The notes below the pieces were generated by a model. It saw only the letters and a list, made by a program, of their open reading frames with translations. It was not told the origin of the DNA and did not search any database. From contig CM055102.1 of the NCBI GenBank assembly GCA_029204225.1, forward strand, positions 12,197,939 through 12,261,938: a stretch of 64,000 nt of DNA. Reading direction: 5' to 3'. Below, in pieces: positions 53,706 through 64,000 of this stretch; position 1 is the first letter of the stretch; each line of letters begins with the position of its first letter. Origin of the DNA: Diphasiastrum complanatum. Taxonomy: Eukaryota > Streptophyta > Lycopodiopsida > Lycopodiales > Lycopodiaceae. The translations under genes were made by a program, and so were the position numbers.

Positions 53706-54393
53706 TAGGATCCAATAATTGAGTACTATCTCCTTCTATGAAAGATCTTAAAACAATTTGTGAATTGATTCTCACTAGCTACTCAAATCTCTCTAAAACA
53801 AGATCTATTTCACATCAAATGATGGAGTATAGGCAAAGTTAGGATCTAACACTCTTAGCACGTGTGAAATACACTAAGAAACCAAATTTGACTCAAATAC
53901 AATGATATTGCATGAAACAAAATGGCTAAGATCTCAAAACAGTGCCTAGATCACATATAGATGAGATTGGCAAGCATACAACTGTGATTTTGGATCCACC
54001 AAGCAATCTCTTGACCAAACCAAATGTGTCCACCCAGGTCTAGGTGCCCTACCTACCCTCTTCAAAAGCTTATAACTTTTGATTGGCACAACCAAATGGA
54101 ATGAAACTGATTGCAACAGAAACTAGACAAAAATAGCTTCAAAACAAGCTATCAAGCAAGATAAATGGATCAAACATGAGAGAGAACTTCCAAACTAAAA
54201 TTGGATGTTCCTCACACGTGTCTGAGCACCTGATTCCGTACAGTACCAGGTCGGACCCAATCAATGTCCTTTTGATCTCTTTTGATCCAAGATTGAACAA
54301 GATAGCTAGGAAAATGGGCCTTGACAACTTCTAGCTCAAGATTGATGAAAATTTTTCACTTAGATGGATCAAAATGCATGGTAACCTTAGGTA
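53706..54393 (-). other. Leader of LTR element G
   Basis: Untranslated leader on the minus strand below the G primer site. It contains decayed CACGTGTG sites at 53,859 and 54,213 and CCGTACAGTACC. Confidence 0.55.
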
Positions 54394-54406
54394 GGCTCTG
54401 ATACCA
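54394..54406 (-). promoter_or_regulatory. Primer-binding site of element G (tRNA-iMet)
   Basis: On the minus strand TGGTATCAGAGCC, abutting the LTR end. Confidence 0.88.
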
Positions 54407-55117
54407 TGTTGGATTTCACACGTGTGGACTGTCCACTACATGTACTTGTGATCTCCTAAGGTGTGTAGATGCACCAAGATCAAGACTAGATTGAGATTCA
54501 AGATCAATCTTGAATCCTATGGCAAAAACACACTACTACATGCATTCAATCACTTCCAACTCTCACTCACACGTGTGGGAAGTATTCAAAAAATAATCTA
54601 AGTAAAAATAAGCTGCTCTCCTCGGGTAGAGAGAGAAAATGCATCAAGAGCTCTCGGGTAGAGAGAGAAAGCTAGAAATCCAATAACTCACAAAATCCAT
54701 GAAATCACCAAATCAATTGACTTCAAAATGAGGAGTACAATGATACTAGTAGGTCCACGAGCTACCACTATGCTTAACTATGATTGGACCATATTTTGTC
54801 ACCTCTTGATCCTATTGGATCATTGATCTATGCACCTCTTAATTCTATTGGACTATATTCAAGCACACCTCAATTTCCTATTGGACCTCACAAGGTTCCA
54901 CCTCTAAATCCTATTGGACCTCTTGGAATTCATCAAACAAAAATTTTACACTTGTCTACACTCTAATTAGCAAGTGTTTAGCCTCTTACTCTATTTTGGC
55001 TCAATAGTGGCATTACAAGTGGAAATGTATAATTTGTCATCTATGCCAAATTTATTCCTATCAACATCCTACACCTAGATGCTTGATGTAAAAAACATAA
55101 GACCCCTATATCTAACA
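54407..55117 (-). mobile_element. 5' LTR of element G (711 bp)
   Basis: On the plus strand TGTTGGATTTCACACGTGTG to TATATCTAACA, with a TGTTRGAT/ATCTAACA terminal pair. The left edge is set by the primer site. It has CACACGTGTG at 54,417 and 54,568, a duplicated TCTCGGGTAGAGAGAGAAA (54,630-54,670) and a CCAAT array. No gag was recognised downstream. Confidence 0.8.
54782..54925 (-). promoter_or_regulatory. Array of five CCAAT boxes in LTR G
   Basis: ATTGGAY (CCAAT on the minus, transcribed strand) at 54,783, 54,814, 54,847, 54,879 and 54,913, spaced 31-34 bp, most within CACCTC..TCCTATTGGACC repeats. It lies in the U3 of the minus-strand LTR, where NF-Y-type activation would be expected. Confidence 0.7.
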
Positions 55118-55473
55118 TAGATAATCTTTTTCAATTCTTCACACCTCGTACGTGAACTTTGAGGTCCACCTCAGAAACTGAATGCATAGAGTTCACAAAT
55201 TCAGTACTGACGTCTGACAGGATTATGGAAGGGTCCACTTTCAGATCATCCAACCTGCATCGATCCAAAAAGGACTGGATGGATGCCAGGCGGATTCCTG
55301 CACATGCTTTCCAAATGATAGTAGAACTAGAACTCGATCCGGAAGCCATTGGTCGAATGTTTGACGACAGCTCCATAGATCGCAATAGTTCATATGAGAG
55401 TGCTTTGACCGCAAAGAGAATGAGTGCAGAAAAGCATAAACTCGCAAGCAGGAAGTGTAAGGAAGAAAAATGA
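55118..55473 (+). CDS. Short ORF of unknown origin
   Basis: Open from 55,159 to a stop at 55,473. It encodes about 100 hydrophilic residues (DRIMEGSTFRSSNLHRSKKD, AHAFQMIVELELDPEAIGRM, ESALTAKRMSAEKHKLASRK). CpG and codon balance are more gene-like than in the flanks. An antisense frame overlaps it but is Ser/Leu-rich and looks like its shadow. No domain recognised. It could be the last exon of a captured gene. Confidence 0.3.
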
Positions 55474-56029
55474 AAAATAACTTTGATATGTAGTAGCGGT
55501 GTGGAAGGGATGATGACATGACATGGTGACATGACATCTGTCATTTCCATTTATGGAGGACGTGCATGGATCAAAGTTTCAAACTATGATTTGACAGATT
55601 GATCTTTAATGACGGAAGGCCGTGTGTGAAAAGAAAAGAAATAAATTAAGAAGAAACAATATCTGTTTTGATATGTGATCATACACACGTGTGAATAATG
55701 TTCACGTGGCCATCATTTTTAATGGATGAATACAAAAATCAGGTCAAGAGATTCTCGACAAGATTCTCAAAAATATGGTAGAAAGATTTTAGAAAGTTTC
55801 GCGAAAACTTCTCACAGGATCCTAGAAAATGATACACAAACTCACGAAATTTTCTCAAAAATTTTAGTAAGATACTAGAAAATTTCTCAAAATATTCTCG
55901 AAAAATGAAAAATTATAACAATCTCTCAAACGAAAGCTAGAAAACGTCTCAAAAAATTGGAGAAAAATGCTAGAAAAGATTTAGTCTGGACCCATTAATA
56001 CGTGTAGGTAACAGTTCATCTTCAAGGAA
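55474..56029. other. Unassigned; degenerate TTCTCRAAAA/TAGAAA repeats
   Basis: From about 55,750 to 55,985 the sequence is a loose array of ATTCTCAAAA, CTAGAAAA and TTCTCGAAAA words of no fixed period. One CACACGTGTG site lies at 55,684. No coding potential. Confidence 0.5.
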
Positions 56030-59000
56030 TTAAAGTTGTATAGAACCATTGTCAAACACCTTTATGACTTTATAAGGTCCAAGCCATCGCATGTGGAGTT
56101 TTTTGGGGAACTTTTGATGTTGACTGTCATATATCAACGCAAAGTCCTCAGCTTAAGATCAAATTTTCTGATACGACTGTCATACTTTTTCTTCCTTTGT
56201 TCTTGGATTTCCTCCGTTAATTTTTGTGATTTCTCACGAGCTTCAGCTAGTTCTTCAATATTAGTCAACCTTTCATTTATACATTCTGCATATGTTCATT
56301 GAGCTTGAATATGAAAAGTTTTCACCTCAAATTCAATAAGCAAAATAGGATGCATACCATACGTAAGGAAATATGGTGTCTGCTTCGTCGTGATTTTTTT
56401 GGTATTATGATAAGCCAGAGAATTGATGGTAGTTTCTGATTCCAATCCGTTGCATGAGCAATAGTAATTTTGTTCAGGATCTTACATAAAATTCCATTAG
56501 CTCTCTCTGTCAACCCGTTTGCTTTTGGATTATACGATATAGTTTTTCTGTGTTTAATCAGAAAATATGTTGTCAGTAACCGTATAGTGTCATTTAGAAA
56601 ATGTGTACCTCGGTCACTTACTAGTTCAAGTGGACAACCATATCTTGTGATTATACTTTTGAATAAAAACATTACGACAATTTTCGCATCTGCTTCAACG
56701 TTCTTTGTAGCATAATCCGTTGCAACTAGAATATAATGACATTTCGTATGTCGAGTCACAAGTTTGATTGGACCGACAAAGTCAATCCCCCATTCTCAAA
56801 TGGCGTAAGAGGCAGGATTGGTGTCAACGACCAATTCATTGCCTTTGTAGGCTTGCCAGATATTTGGCATGAATCGCATGAACGAATAAAATTTGATACA
56901 TCCTTGAACATTATTGGCCACCAATACTTGGCAGTCAATATTAACTGTGTTCTTTAAGGCAAAGTGTCCTCCAGCATCTTCTGAGTACAAGGCTTTAACG
57001 ACTTTTTTAATGTCTTTAGTTTCGAGACATCTTCGTAGTTGATGGTCAGCACCAAGCTTGTACTAAACATTGTTAATAATCGTATAAGATGCTACCTTAT
57101 ATTGAAAAACTGTCTTTTGCTCCAAATCATAACCATCCAGATATATCTGATCCTTGAGATAAGTAATGATATCAGAATATAACAAATTGGTGGAAGAAAT
57201 TTCAAATAGATGTTCGTCTCATAATTAATTGGTTCTTCAATTTTTCTGGTGCTGAGTCGCGATAGATAATCAGCATTTGTATGATACTTTCCTTGACGAA
57301 GCTCTACTTGATAAGTGAATTCCTGCAGTAAGTAGAATCCATCGAGAAATTCGTCTTGATAGATCTGGTTTATTCACAAGATACTTAAGAGCATAGTGAT
57401 CAACGTGAAAAATAAATGCATATCTCAGCAAATAATGCCAAAATTTCTTAATGGTGAAAATCATGCCAAGTGCTTCCCTTTCTATAGCCGAATAATTCTT
57501 CTCTGAGGCACTGAGATGTCGACTCGCATAGTAGATGGGATGATCCTTCTTTTGGTTATCCTTCTGGCTCAAACAGACGCCAACAGCAAATGCAGAAACA
57601 TCAACATAACTATGAAATAAAATTGCCCAATTAGGTGGTCTCAAAATAAGCTCTTCGAATGCTTTCTGCTGTTCATTTGTCCACAAATATTCCACTTGTT
57701 TCTTCAATAGATGTGTAAGAGAAACAACAATAGAAGCATAATTTTGAATAAATCTCCGATAATAGCCGACATGTCCTAAGAAATCGCTTAGTTCACGTAA
57801 ATTGATTGGTATCTGGAGATTCTTTATAAGATCAACTTTATCTTTGTCAACTTCTATTCCTCTATTAGATATCTTGTGTCCGAGTAATATTCCTTCTTTC
57901 ATACCGAAAAAACATTTCTCTGGATGAAGGGATAATCATGTATCTCGACACTGTTGCAATATTAATTTCAGCTTCTGCAGGTGTGTCTTGATATCACTAT
58001 ATACACAGGAAATCATCAATAAATATTTCGAAAAAAGTTCTTAGAAAGGCAGCAAAAATTAACATCATGATTTGCTGAAAGTCATTGAAGAGTTACAAAG
58101 GCCGAAGAGAATTTTGTTGTAGGCATAAGTGCCCCAATCCGTAGTGAATGTGGTCTTTGAACGATCCTCCTTTCGCGCTCCAACCTGATTATATCCAGAA
58201 AATCCGTCACAGAAATTGTAATGCTCTTGACCAACAACCTAATCTAAGATAGAATCAGTGAAGGGCAGAGGATGATGGTCCTTCCTTGTGGCAGTATTGA
58301 GCTTGCAAAAATCTTGGCATATTTGTATTTTTCCAGTCTTCTTCTTTGGGATGACAACAATGGGTGAAACCCATTCACTACTTAAGACGGGATAGATAAT
58401 ACCTGCCTTAAGGTGCCTTAAGGTCTTTAACCATGAGAGAGTACTTGGGATTGAGACGATACTATCTCTGTCGAACAAGTACAACATCTTCCTTAAGATC
58501 AATACGGTGCTCTCCGAATTCTACAGGTATACCTTTCAAATCGTTGAGTGACTAGACGAAAACATCTTGATACTCCTTCAATAGTTCAGTGTATTCCGCC
58601 AATTCTGATTCTCCAAGTGACTTTGAAACATGCACAAATCTGCCAGGTGCAAGTTCAATTAGTTTAGTAGAATCTGGTAATATGATACCTTCTGTCATAC
58701 TAGCCTTGGTATGGCCATGAATTTCACGCATGGTTGACTCAATAGATGTATTCTTGTTGTAAACCTAGTTCTTGTTACCAAATTTGTGTTCAGATTTATC
58801 ACTCGAATCATCAGACTCTTTCGAGTTTGTGTCTACAACTTCAATTTCTTCATACGAAACATCTGCTTCAGTGTTGCAGGCATCAAAGAATTCTTCTTTG
58901 TCAACATTCTCATAACATTTAAAATATTGAGCTTCAATGTCAGACTCAATAGAAAAAATATTTAAGGCATAAGAAGATTCTTTTGAGGTAAAACTGGTGT

Positions 59001-59450
59001 CAGACAAAGGCATTTCACCTTCATATTTGTCCCGACTCTAGGTGATTATTTGTTCTGTTGGCTTACCACGATTATTGGTCTCATCAGTCTGAAATCTAAG
59101 CTCTCTAGATTTCCAATGAACACTTGTGTTTGATTGATAAAGCCAAGGTCATCCAATTAGCACAGAATAAGATGACAAACCAAGTGGTTTGATAACTATG
59201 AAATTCATTGTAAATGGCTTGGTTTGAATGTAAATAGTGACATCCTTCAGTTCTCCAACAGGTTTCCGTCATGTTGAATCAGCTAACTTGATGTTTCGCT
59301 GTGTTGGTTGAATGTCAGTCAGCCCCAAAGCATGAGCTGTGTCTTCTGTTATTATGTTTACACTGGAACCAGAGTCAATTGGCACTTTTTTTATTAGGCA
59401 TCCCGCAATGGTAACATCAATTTCAGGTGCATCGAGATCACCTAAATAGA
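56030..59450 (-). pseudogene. Ty3/gypsy pol: protease, RT, RNase H, integrase (decayed)
   Basis: Order on the minus strand. Protease (59,450-59,040): KKVPIDSGSSVNIITEDTAH, then LGLSSYSVLIG. RT: SSEWVSPIVVIPKKKTGKIQ and ICQDFCKLNTATRKDHHPLP (58,400-58,260), a FIDDF catalytic box near 58,010, then KEGILLGHKISNRGIEVDKD and LSDFLGHVGYYRRFIQNYAS in a 210-residue open frame (57,902-57,270). RNase H: DHPIYYASRHLSASEKNYSA then IEREALG. Integrase: YWWPIMFKDVSNFIRSCDSC, YILVATDYATK, YGCPLELVSDRGTHFLNDTI, YNPKANGLTERANGIL. The C-terminal module is reduced. Frameshifts and stops throughout. No LTR was identified next to it. Confidence 0.92.
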
Positions 59451-60060
59451 CAAAACACCAGCATCTGGCAGATAAACTTTTTTCTTCTTTTTAGATACAG
59501 AAAGACCTTTTAGTTGCTTTTTGTAATAAGTGTTATCTGCCAACAACTGTTCAAAAGTAGTATTCGGACGAAGAGATCCAATATTAGTCATGATGTCATA
59601 GTCCTTTGTTTTTGATTTCGAGATTGGCTTATCAATAACAGCACTAGACAATTTCGTCTTCGCGATTTCATTGTCCTCTTCCTCGAAAGTGACCACCTTC
59701 TCTGCAGCGACTGAGTGAGATTCATCGTTGATGATTTCTTTCACCTCTGTTGAGATATCTTTCGCAAATAACTTTGCAGCATCGTGGTAATAGTCGGGGT
59801 GGGTCATCTTTGAGATCTTCTCTAGTCGTAGATTTATTCGTTGACTTACTAGAAGATTTCATCTTCGTGGATTTTCTGCACTTCGTCGAAGATTTGTGTT
59901 CAGGATTCGAGGAGCTTTTGCTTCTCGTTGTGACCTTGAATATCTTCTCCACGTCACTTGGCCAGGACTGGTCTTCTGTCTTCGCCAATTTTCCTTCAAT
60001 AACGTCAATTCTCTGCACGACAGCATCAGTCAAAGCTTTCACTTTCGAGTCTGCAGCAGC
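59451..60060 (-). pseudogene. Gypsy gag/linker upstream of protease (decayed)
   Basis: Minus-strand pieces in two frames: a Ser/Lys-rich part (VVQRIDVIEGKLAKTEDQSW, then KSSSNPEHKSSTKC) and an acidic part (EVKEIINDESHSVAAEKVVT, TNIGSLRPNTTFEQLLADNT). They lie directly before the protease and are probably the end of gag. Ends at 60,060, near copia A2 on the other strand. Confidence 0.6.
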
Positions 60061-60117
60061 TGGTGATGCTACATACTAATATTTGGGTCACTGCTTCTGC
60101 GGCTGAGAGCAGTCAGG

Positions 60118-62168
60118 ATACTAACTATTCATTGTGGAAAGTGAGGATGGAATCACTTCTTGAGATGAATGATGTTTTGGATATTGTTGTGGGTTTAAAG
60201 GAGAGACTAGCAATACAACAAGATCAAGCGAGGTATGACAAGAGGGCCAAAGAGGCACTACACATGATAAAGATGAATGTTACCAATGAGCTTCTCAAGG
60301 AAGTTGGTAAGAGTACTTTATCAAAGGATGCTTGGGATTCATTAAAGAATCTTTACTTCTAGAGTCTACTTCTAGAGTCTTGACTCTAAATAGGCAAATC
60401 TTTTCTTGTTTGCAAAGAATGAAAAAAGTCCAAATACTTTTATTTTGAGAGTGAAAGCATTGAATGATGAGTTGTCTTGCATTGATGAGAGCATTAAGGA
60501 AGGAGAGCTTGTTCAAGTTATTCTTTTGTTGGATGCTCATGCTAACATTGTTCAAAGTATTGATATTCAAAAGACTATACCAAGTTTGATTGATCTTCAA
60601 GAGATCTTGATCAATGAAGAATATAGGCTTCAATCAAGAGGTGGATCTTCATCAACATCTCAAGTTAGAAAGGATGCTATGTTCATCAAGGGAAAATTCA
60701 AGGGCAAAAGCAAAAGCAAGTGGTCTAAAGGGCGAGATGAAGTGGATGCTTCTTCAAATGGCAAAAAGAAGGATAGATCAAATCTCAAGTGCTTCTATGG
60801 TGGCATCAAAGGACACTTTGCAACTGAGTGCTACAAGAAGAAGAGAGATCAGGGAGACAAGCAAGGTAATCTTACTCTTGATGAGGATGGTTTGGATGTT
60901 CAAGATGCAAATGATGATGCTTTTGTGATGTCTTCATGTATTCTTGCTAATGATGGAGATCTAGATCCATGGTGGATTGATAGTGGAGCAAGTTCACACA
61001 TGACTTTTCACAAAGAGTATTTCACTTCTGTGTTGGCATATGGAGATGATAAGAGGGTGATCTACACAACCAATGATGGTGAATGTGCAATCAAAGGGAT
61101 TGGCACAATTCCTATTTCTCTCTCTACAAATAGGAATGTTCATTTAGAGGATGTTTTGTTCATTCCATCTATTACTAAGAATTTTCTTATTGTGAGTCAA
61201 TTGCTAATTAGAGGCCTCAAAGTTCAGTTTGATGGAGATGCTTGTATGATCAAAAGGAAGGATATCTCTAGCCAAATTGGATGTGTTACAAATATCTATT
61301 CAAGAGGCTTGGCATAAAAGGATGGGGCACCTCAACTTCAAGTCATTGGAGGTAATGGCTAGAAAGAAAGTTGTGATAGGTCTTCCAAGTTCCTTAAGAA
61401 GTATCAATCATGTTTGTGAGTCTTGTTCTTATCAAAGTCACATGGACTACCTTAAACTAGATCTGCATCTAGATCTACAAAGCCTTTTCAAGTTGTACAT
61501 TCGAATATTCATGAAATTACTACAATTAGCAATAGTGGAGCTAATATGTATGTAATTTTCATTGATGATTTTAGTAGATTTTGTTGGATCTATCTACTAA
61601 AGAGCAAGGATGAAGTGTATGATGTATTTGTCAAGTTCAAGAATGCAAGGGAGAATCAATTTTCCACAAGGATCAAGTGCTTAAGAGTGACAATGGTGGT
61701 GAGTACATATCTACCAAGTTCAAGGCCTTATGTGATGAGCATGGGATCGAGAGGGAGTATACAACACCAAGGACCCCACAACAAAATGGAGTGGCTGAAA
61801 GGAAGAATAGGACATTATGTGAAAGTGCTAAAGCCATGAGGTTAAGTGCTAATCTTGATCAACCATTTTGGGATCAAGCTTTGTTGTGTGCCAATTTCTT
61901 GTGCAATAGGTGGCCGAGTGCTATTTTGGATAGAAGGACACCTTTTGAGATGCTATTCAAGAGGAGTCTGAGTGTCAACTTTCTAAGAACCCTTGGATGC
62001 ACATGCTATGTCAACATTACTCTTGATGATAGGACCAAGGAGGATCCATCTTCAAGAAGAGATATTTTTGTTGGATATAGTGAGGTAAGTAAAGCCTACA
62101 AGGTTTACATTCCTTCTACTAACAAAATGATTTTCAGTAGTTGTACTATCATTGATCCATCCCATTGA
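60118..62168 (+). pseudogene. Copia A2 gag-protease-integrase (truncated)
   Basis: Same family as A1. Gag starts inside (NYSLWKVRMESLLEMNDVLD) and has a break near 60,360. A 303-residue open frame (60,406-61,317) then runs from gag through a knuckle with its second Cys changed to Gly (CFYGGIKGHFATEC). It continues to protease WWIDSGASSHMTFHKEYF and VLFIPSITKNFLIVSQLL. Integrase zinc segment: AWHKRMGHLNFKSLEVMARK, then VCESCS. Core: FIDDFSRFCWIYLLKSKDEV, SDNGGEYISTKFKAL and TPQQNGVAERKNRTLCESAK, with D, D and E all present. It ends at 62,168 after VFVGYSEVSKAYKVY-like sequence, before RT. Confidence 0.92.
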
Positions 62169-62880
62169 TGAGAGATCAAGATTTGGGAGTTCATTGACAA
62201 TCTCGAGTTTCTACTCTATTTGTGTGATGATTTTTTGTGATAAATGCAATCTAAAGTTGATGAGGATCATTCTCTATCAACATGCCATAGTGCATGCCAT
62301 ACAAACATGTGAATTTGGATCTTGAGTTTTTGACCTTGTTTGATTGCTGTTGGTTGTAAATTAGCAATCTAGATCAATTTTTGAGTGCTAGTTTTGTTGT
62401 AATTGGTAAATCAATCAATCAATCACTCCTGAGAATCAATTAGGGATTCACTTATGGTCCTATTTATCGTGCTTATTGAATTTTTCATGAGATTTGATAG
62501 GAATTTGATGCAAACTCATTAAATATCCATTCAATCTTTGTGAGAGAGTGAGAGGGCCGAGACTAAAAGTCCAAATCAAGGCTAAAAGTCTTTCTTGAGT
62601 TGATCAAATCAAGTGAGGTCCTTTATGAAACTTCTAGAATCAAATATATTCAATATTCTTGAGACATACTTTCAAGATAGTTATTTTGAATCAAGATCAC
62701 TTTGATCATGCTTCTTGTGTCTTTGTGAACATCAAGTGAGTTGAAAATAAGGCAAATTCTGGAAAAGAACTTAGGGAGGGCTGAGAAGTACATCCATAGT
62801 ACAAGTAACTAGCAAGATGAAATCACTTGGATCATTCCTCTTGGAAGCTAGCGAGAGGTTAAATTCTACAAACTAATCAA
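62169..62880 (+). other. Partial E-type LTR and leader
   Basis: The stretch 62,190-62,465 has the landmarks of the second half of LTR E (GGCAATCTC-like, GCAATCTAGATCAATTTTTG, AATCACTC, CACTTATGGTCCTA), but is clearly older and lacks its ends. No primer site was seen. The rest is leader to the gag at 62,883. Confidence 0.55.
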
Positions 62881-62882
62881 TA

Positions 62883-64000
62883 TGGAAGTGAGGATGGAGT
62901 CACTCCTAGTTCTCCAAGACCTTTTTGATATTGTGCTTGATGAAGAGGATGAACCTCTTGGAGGACGAGTTGGTAAAGTACAAGAAGAAGGCAAGACTAG
63001 CACTTCATTGTATGAAAAATGAATGTTATTAATGATCTCCTAAAGGAGGTAGCCTCTTGTACGATGGCCAAAGAAGCATGGAATTCATTAAAGGCAATAT
63101 TTGAATCCAATAACACCTCTAGAGTACTCATGCTTAGAAATCAATCTTGCAAAGTATGAGAAATAGTGGTGAGAGTGCACAAGAGTATGTGCTTAGAATC
63201 AAATTTCTTAGTAAAGAACTTCCTTCAATAGGAGTTAAGATTCTTGATAATGAACTTGTACAAGTGATCCTTAATGGTCTAGGAGATCAGTTCTCCAATT
63301 TGGTTCAAAGCTTTGCTATCCAAGATGTCTTACCTTCTATTTACAAGCTTCATAGTGTGCTTGTGGCTGAGGAGTGTAGGATCATACATGCCAAGAGTAG
63401 GATGAGTCCCTTATCCTTGCATGATGGAGATGAGAAAGGCAACTTCTCATTCAAAGGTAAATATAAGACTAAGGGAATCAATAAGAATCAAAGCAAGGCG
63501 TCCAAGGAGGAGGATCAAGCTTCAAGTTCAAAGGGAAAAGGCATCAAGGACAATACCAAGCTAAAATGCTTCTTTTGAGGAAAGAATGGGCATTTTGCAT
63601 CCGAGTGCTACAAGAAGAAGAATACACAAATGGAGAGAAAACAAGAAAACCTTGCACATGAAGAGGAGGAGGATGAAGGAGACTCATCCTTGATGGCATC
63701 TACATCTTCACCAACAAGCCACTCAAGAGAATCATTGTGGATTGATAGTGGGGCTAGCTCCCACATGACTTTCCAAAAGGACTATTTCTCTACTCTACTC
63801 TCTTTCAATGGTGCTGAAAAGTTTATATTTACCGCAAGTGATCAAGAATGTAGAATAAATGGTGCTGGAACCATTGCTTTGTGTCTAGGATCTTCTAAAA
63901 GGATGGATCTAGACAATGTTCTTTATGTACCATCACTCCCCAAAAATTTGCTAAGTGTTTGTCAACTTATGGATAATGGTTTGGATGTCCTCTTCAAGCA
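62883..64000 (+). pseudogene. E-type copia gag and protease (continues past the window)
   Basis: MEVRMESLLVLQDLFDIVLD opens the recognisable part. A frameshift near 63,015 precedes KMNVINDLLKEV. A 143-residue frame (63,147-63,578) then has YVLRIKFLSKELPSI, LVQVILNGLGDQFSNLVQSF and VLVAEECRIIHAKSRM. A stop replaces the second Cys of the knuckle (CFF-stop-GKNGHFASEC). The same frame goes on to SLWIDSGASSHMTFQKDYFS (protease) and VLYVPSLPKNLLSV, and is open at the window end. It preserves the gag-to-protease join that is broken by inversion in element E. Confidence 0.9.

Noticed and set aside
55131-55550. 139-residue minus-strand frame
   Set aside because: Low-complexity Ser/Leu/His composition antisense to a more gene-like plus frame. 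No recognised motif.

Overview
This is about 64 kb of nuclear DNA from a land plant. It is AT-rich and almost wholly made of decayed, nested transposable elements. I see no intact host gene, rRNA, tRNA or CRISPR array. Plant origin is inferred from the Ty1/copia and Ty3/gypsy families, primer sites matching the 3' end of plant initiator tRNA-Met (TGGTATCAGAGC), a plant-type Helitron, and CACGTG, CCAAT and TTGAC promoter motifs. The abundance of unusual non-seed-plant-like DNA-element genes hints at a fern or other non-seed plant, but the sequence does not prove it. Element names A to K and X used here are local labels.

Layout. 1-2.2 kb: tandem duplications and GA/CT microsatellites. 2.2-4.0 kb: Helitron replicase remnant, cut by an LTR element (H) at 4,012. 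5.6-7.6 kb: copia A (LTR, primer site, gag), cut by copia B1 (7.6-11.7 kb; LTR, gag, protease, integrase, reverse transcriptase). 11.7-14.7 kb: debris, including a field of palindromes. 14.7-43.4 kb: copia B2, whose 5' LTR is split by a 25.7-kb insertion. 43.4-53.7 kb: gypsy pieces and an unclassified long ORF (X) with its own TATA box. 53.7-55.1 kb: a further LTR and leader (G). 56.0-60.1 kb: a minus-strand gypsy pol. 60.1-64.0 kb: two plus-strand copia fragments.

The central nest can be read as layers with target-site duplications. A tandem copia C array (three LTRs, two interiors, minus strand; 15,431-41,119) sits in the B2 LTR between CAGTC duplications. In its left interior sits element D (16,834-26,497) between ATAAC duplications. 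Element E sits in D. A later inversion of about 5 kb (17,120-22,130), with breakpoints inside the D LTR and the E gag, now hides this structure. D and E lack recognisable polymerase and carry a shared, unfamiliar ORF instead, so both are probably non-autonomous.

The most unusual part is the 8.3-kb block at 31.2-39.6 kb inside the right-hand C interior. On the minus strand it carries a spliced, decayed Mutator-like transposase with a SWIM zinc finger. Divergently, on the plus strand, it carries a spliced, decayed gene that looks like a ParB-like domain followed by a DNA amino-methyltransferase. A transposase paired with a DNA methyltransferase in a plant DNA element is the best candidate here for an undescribed system.
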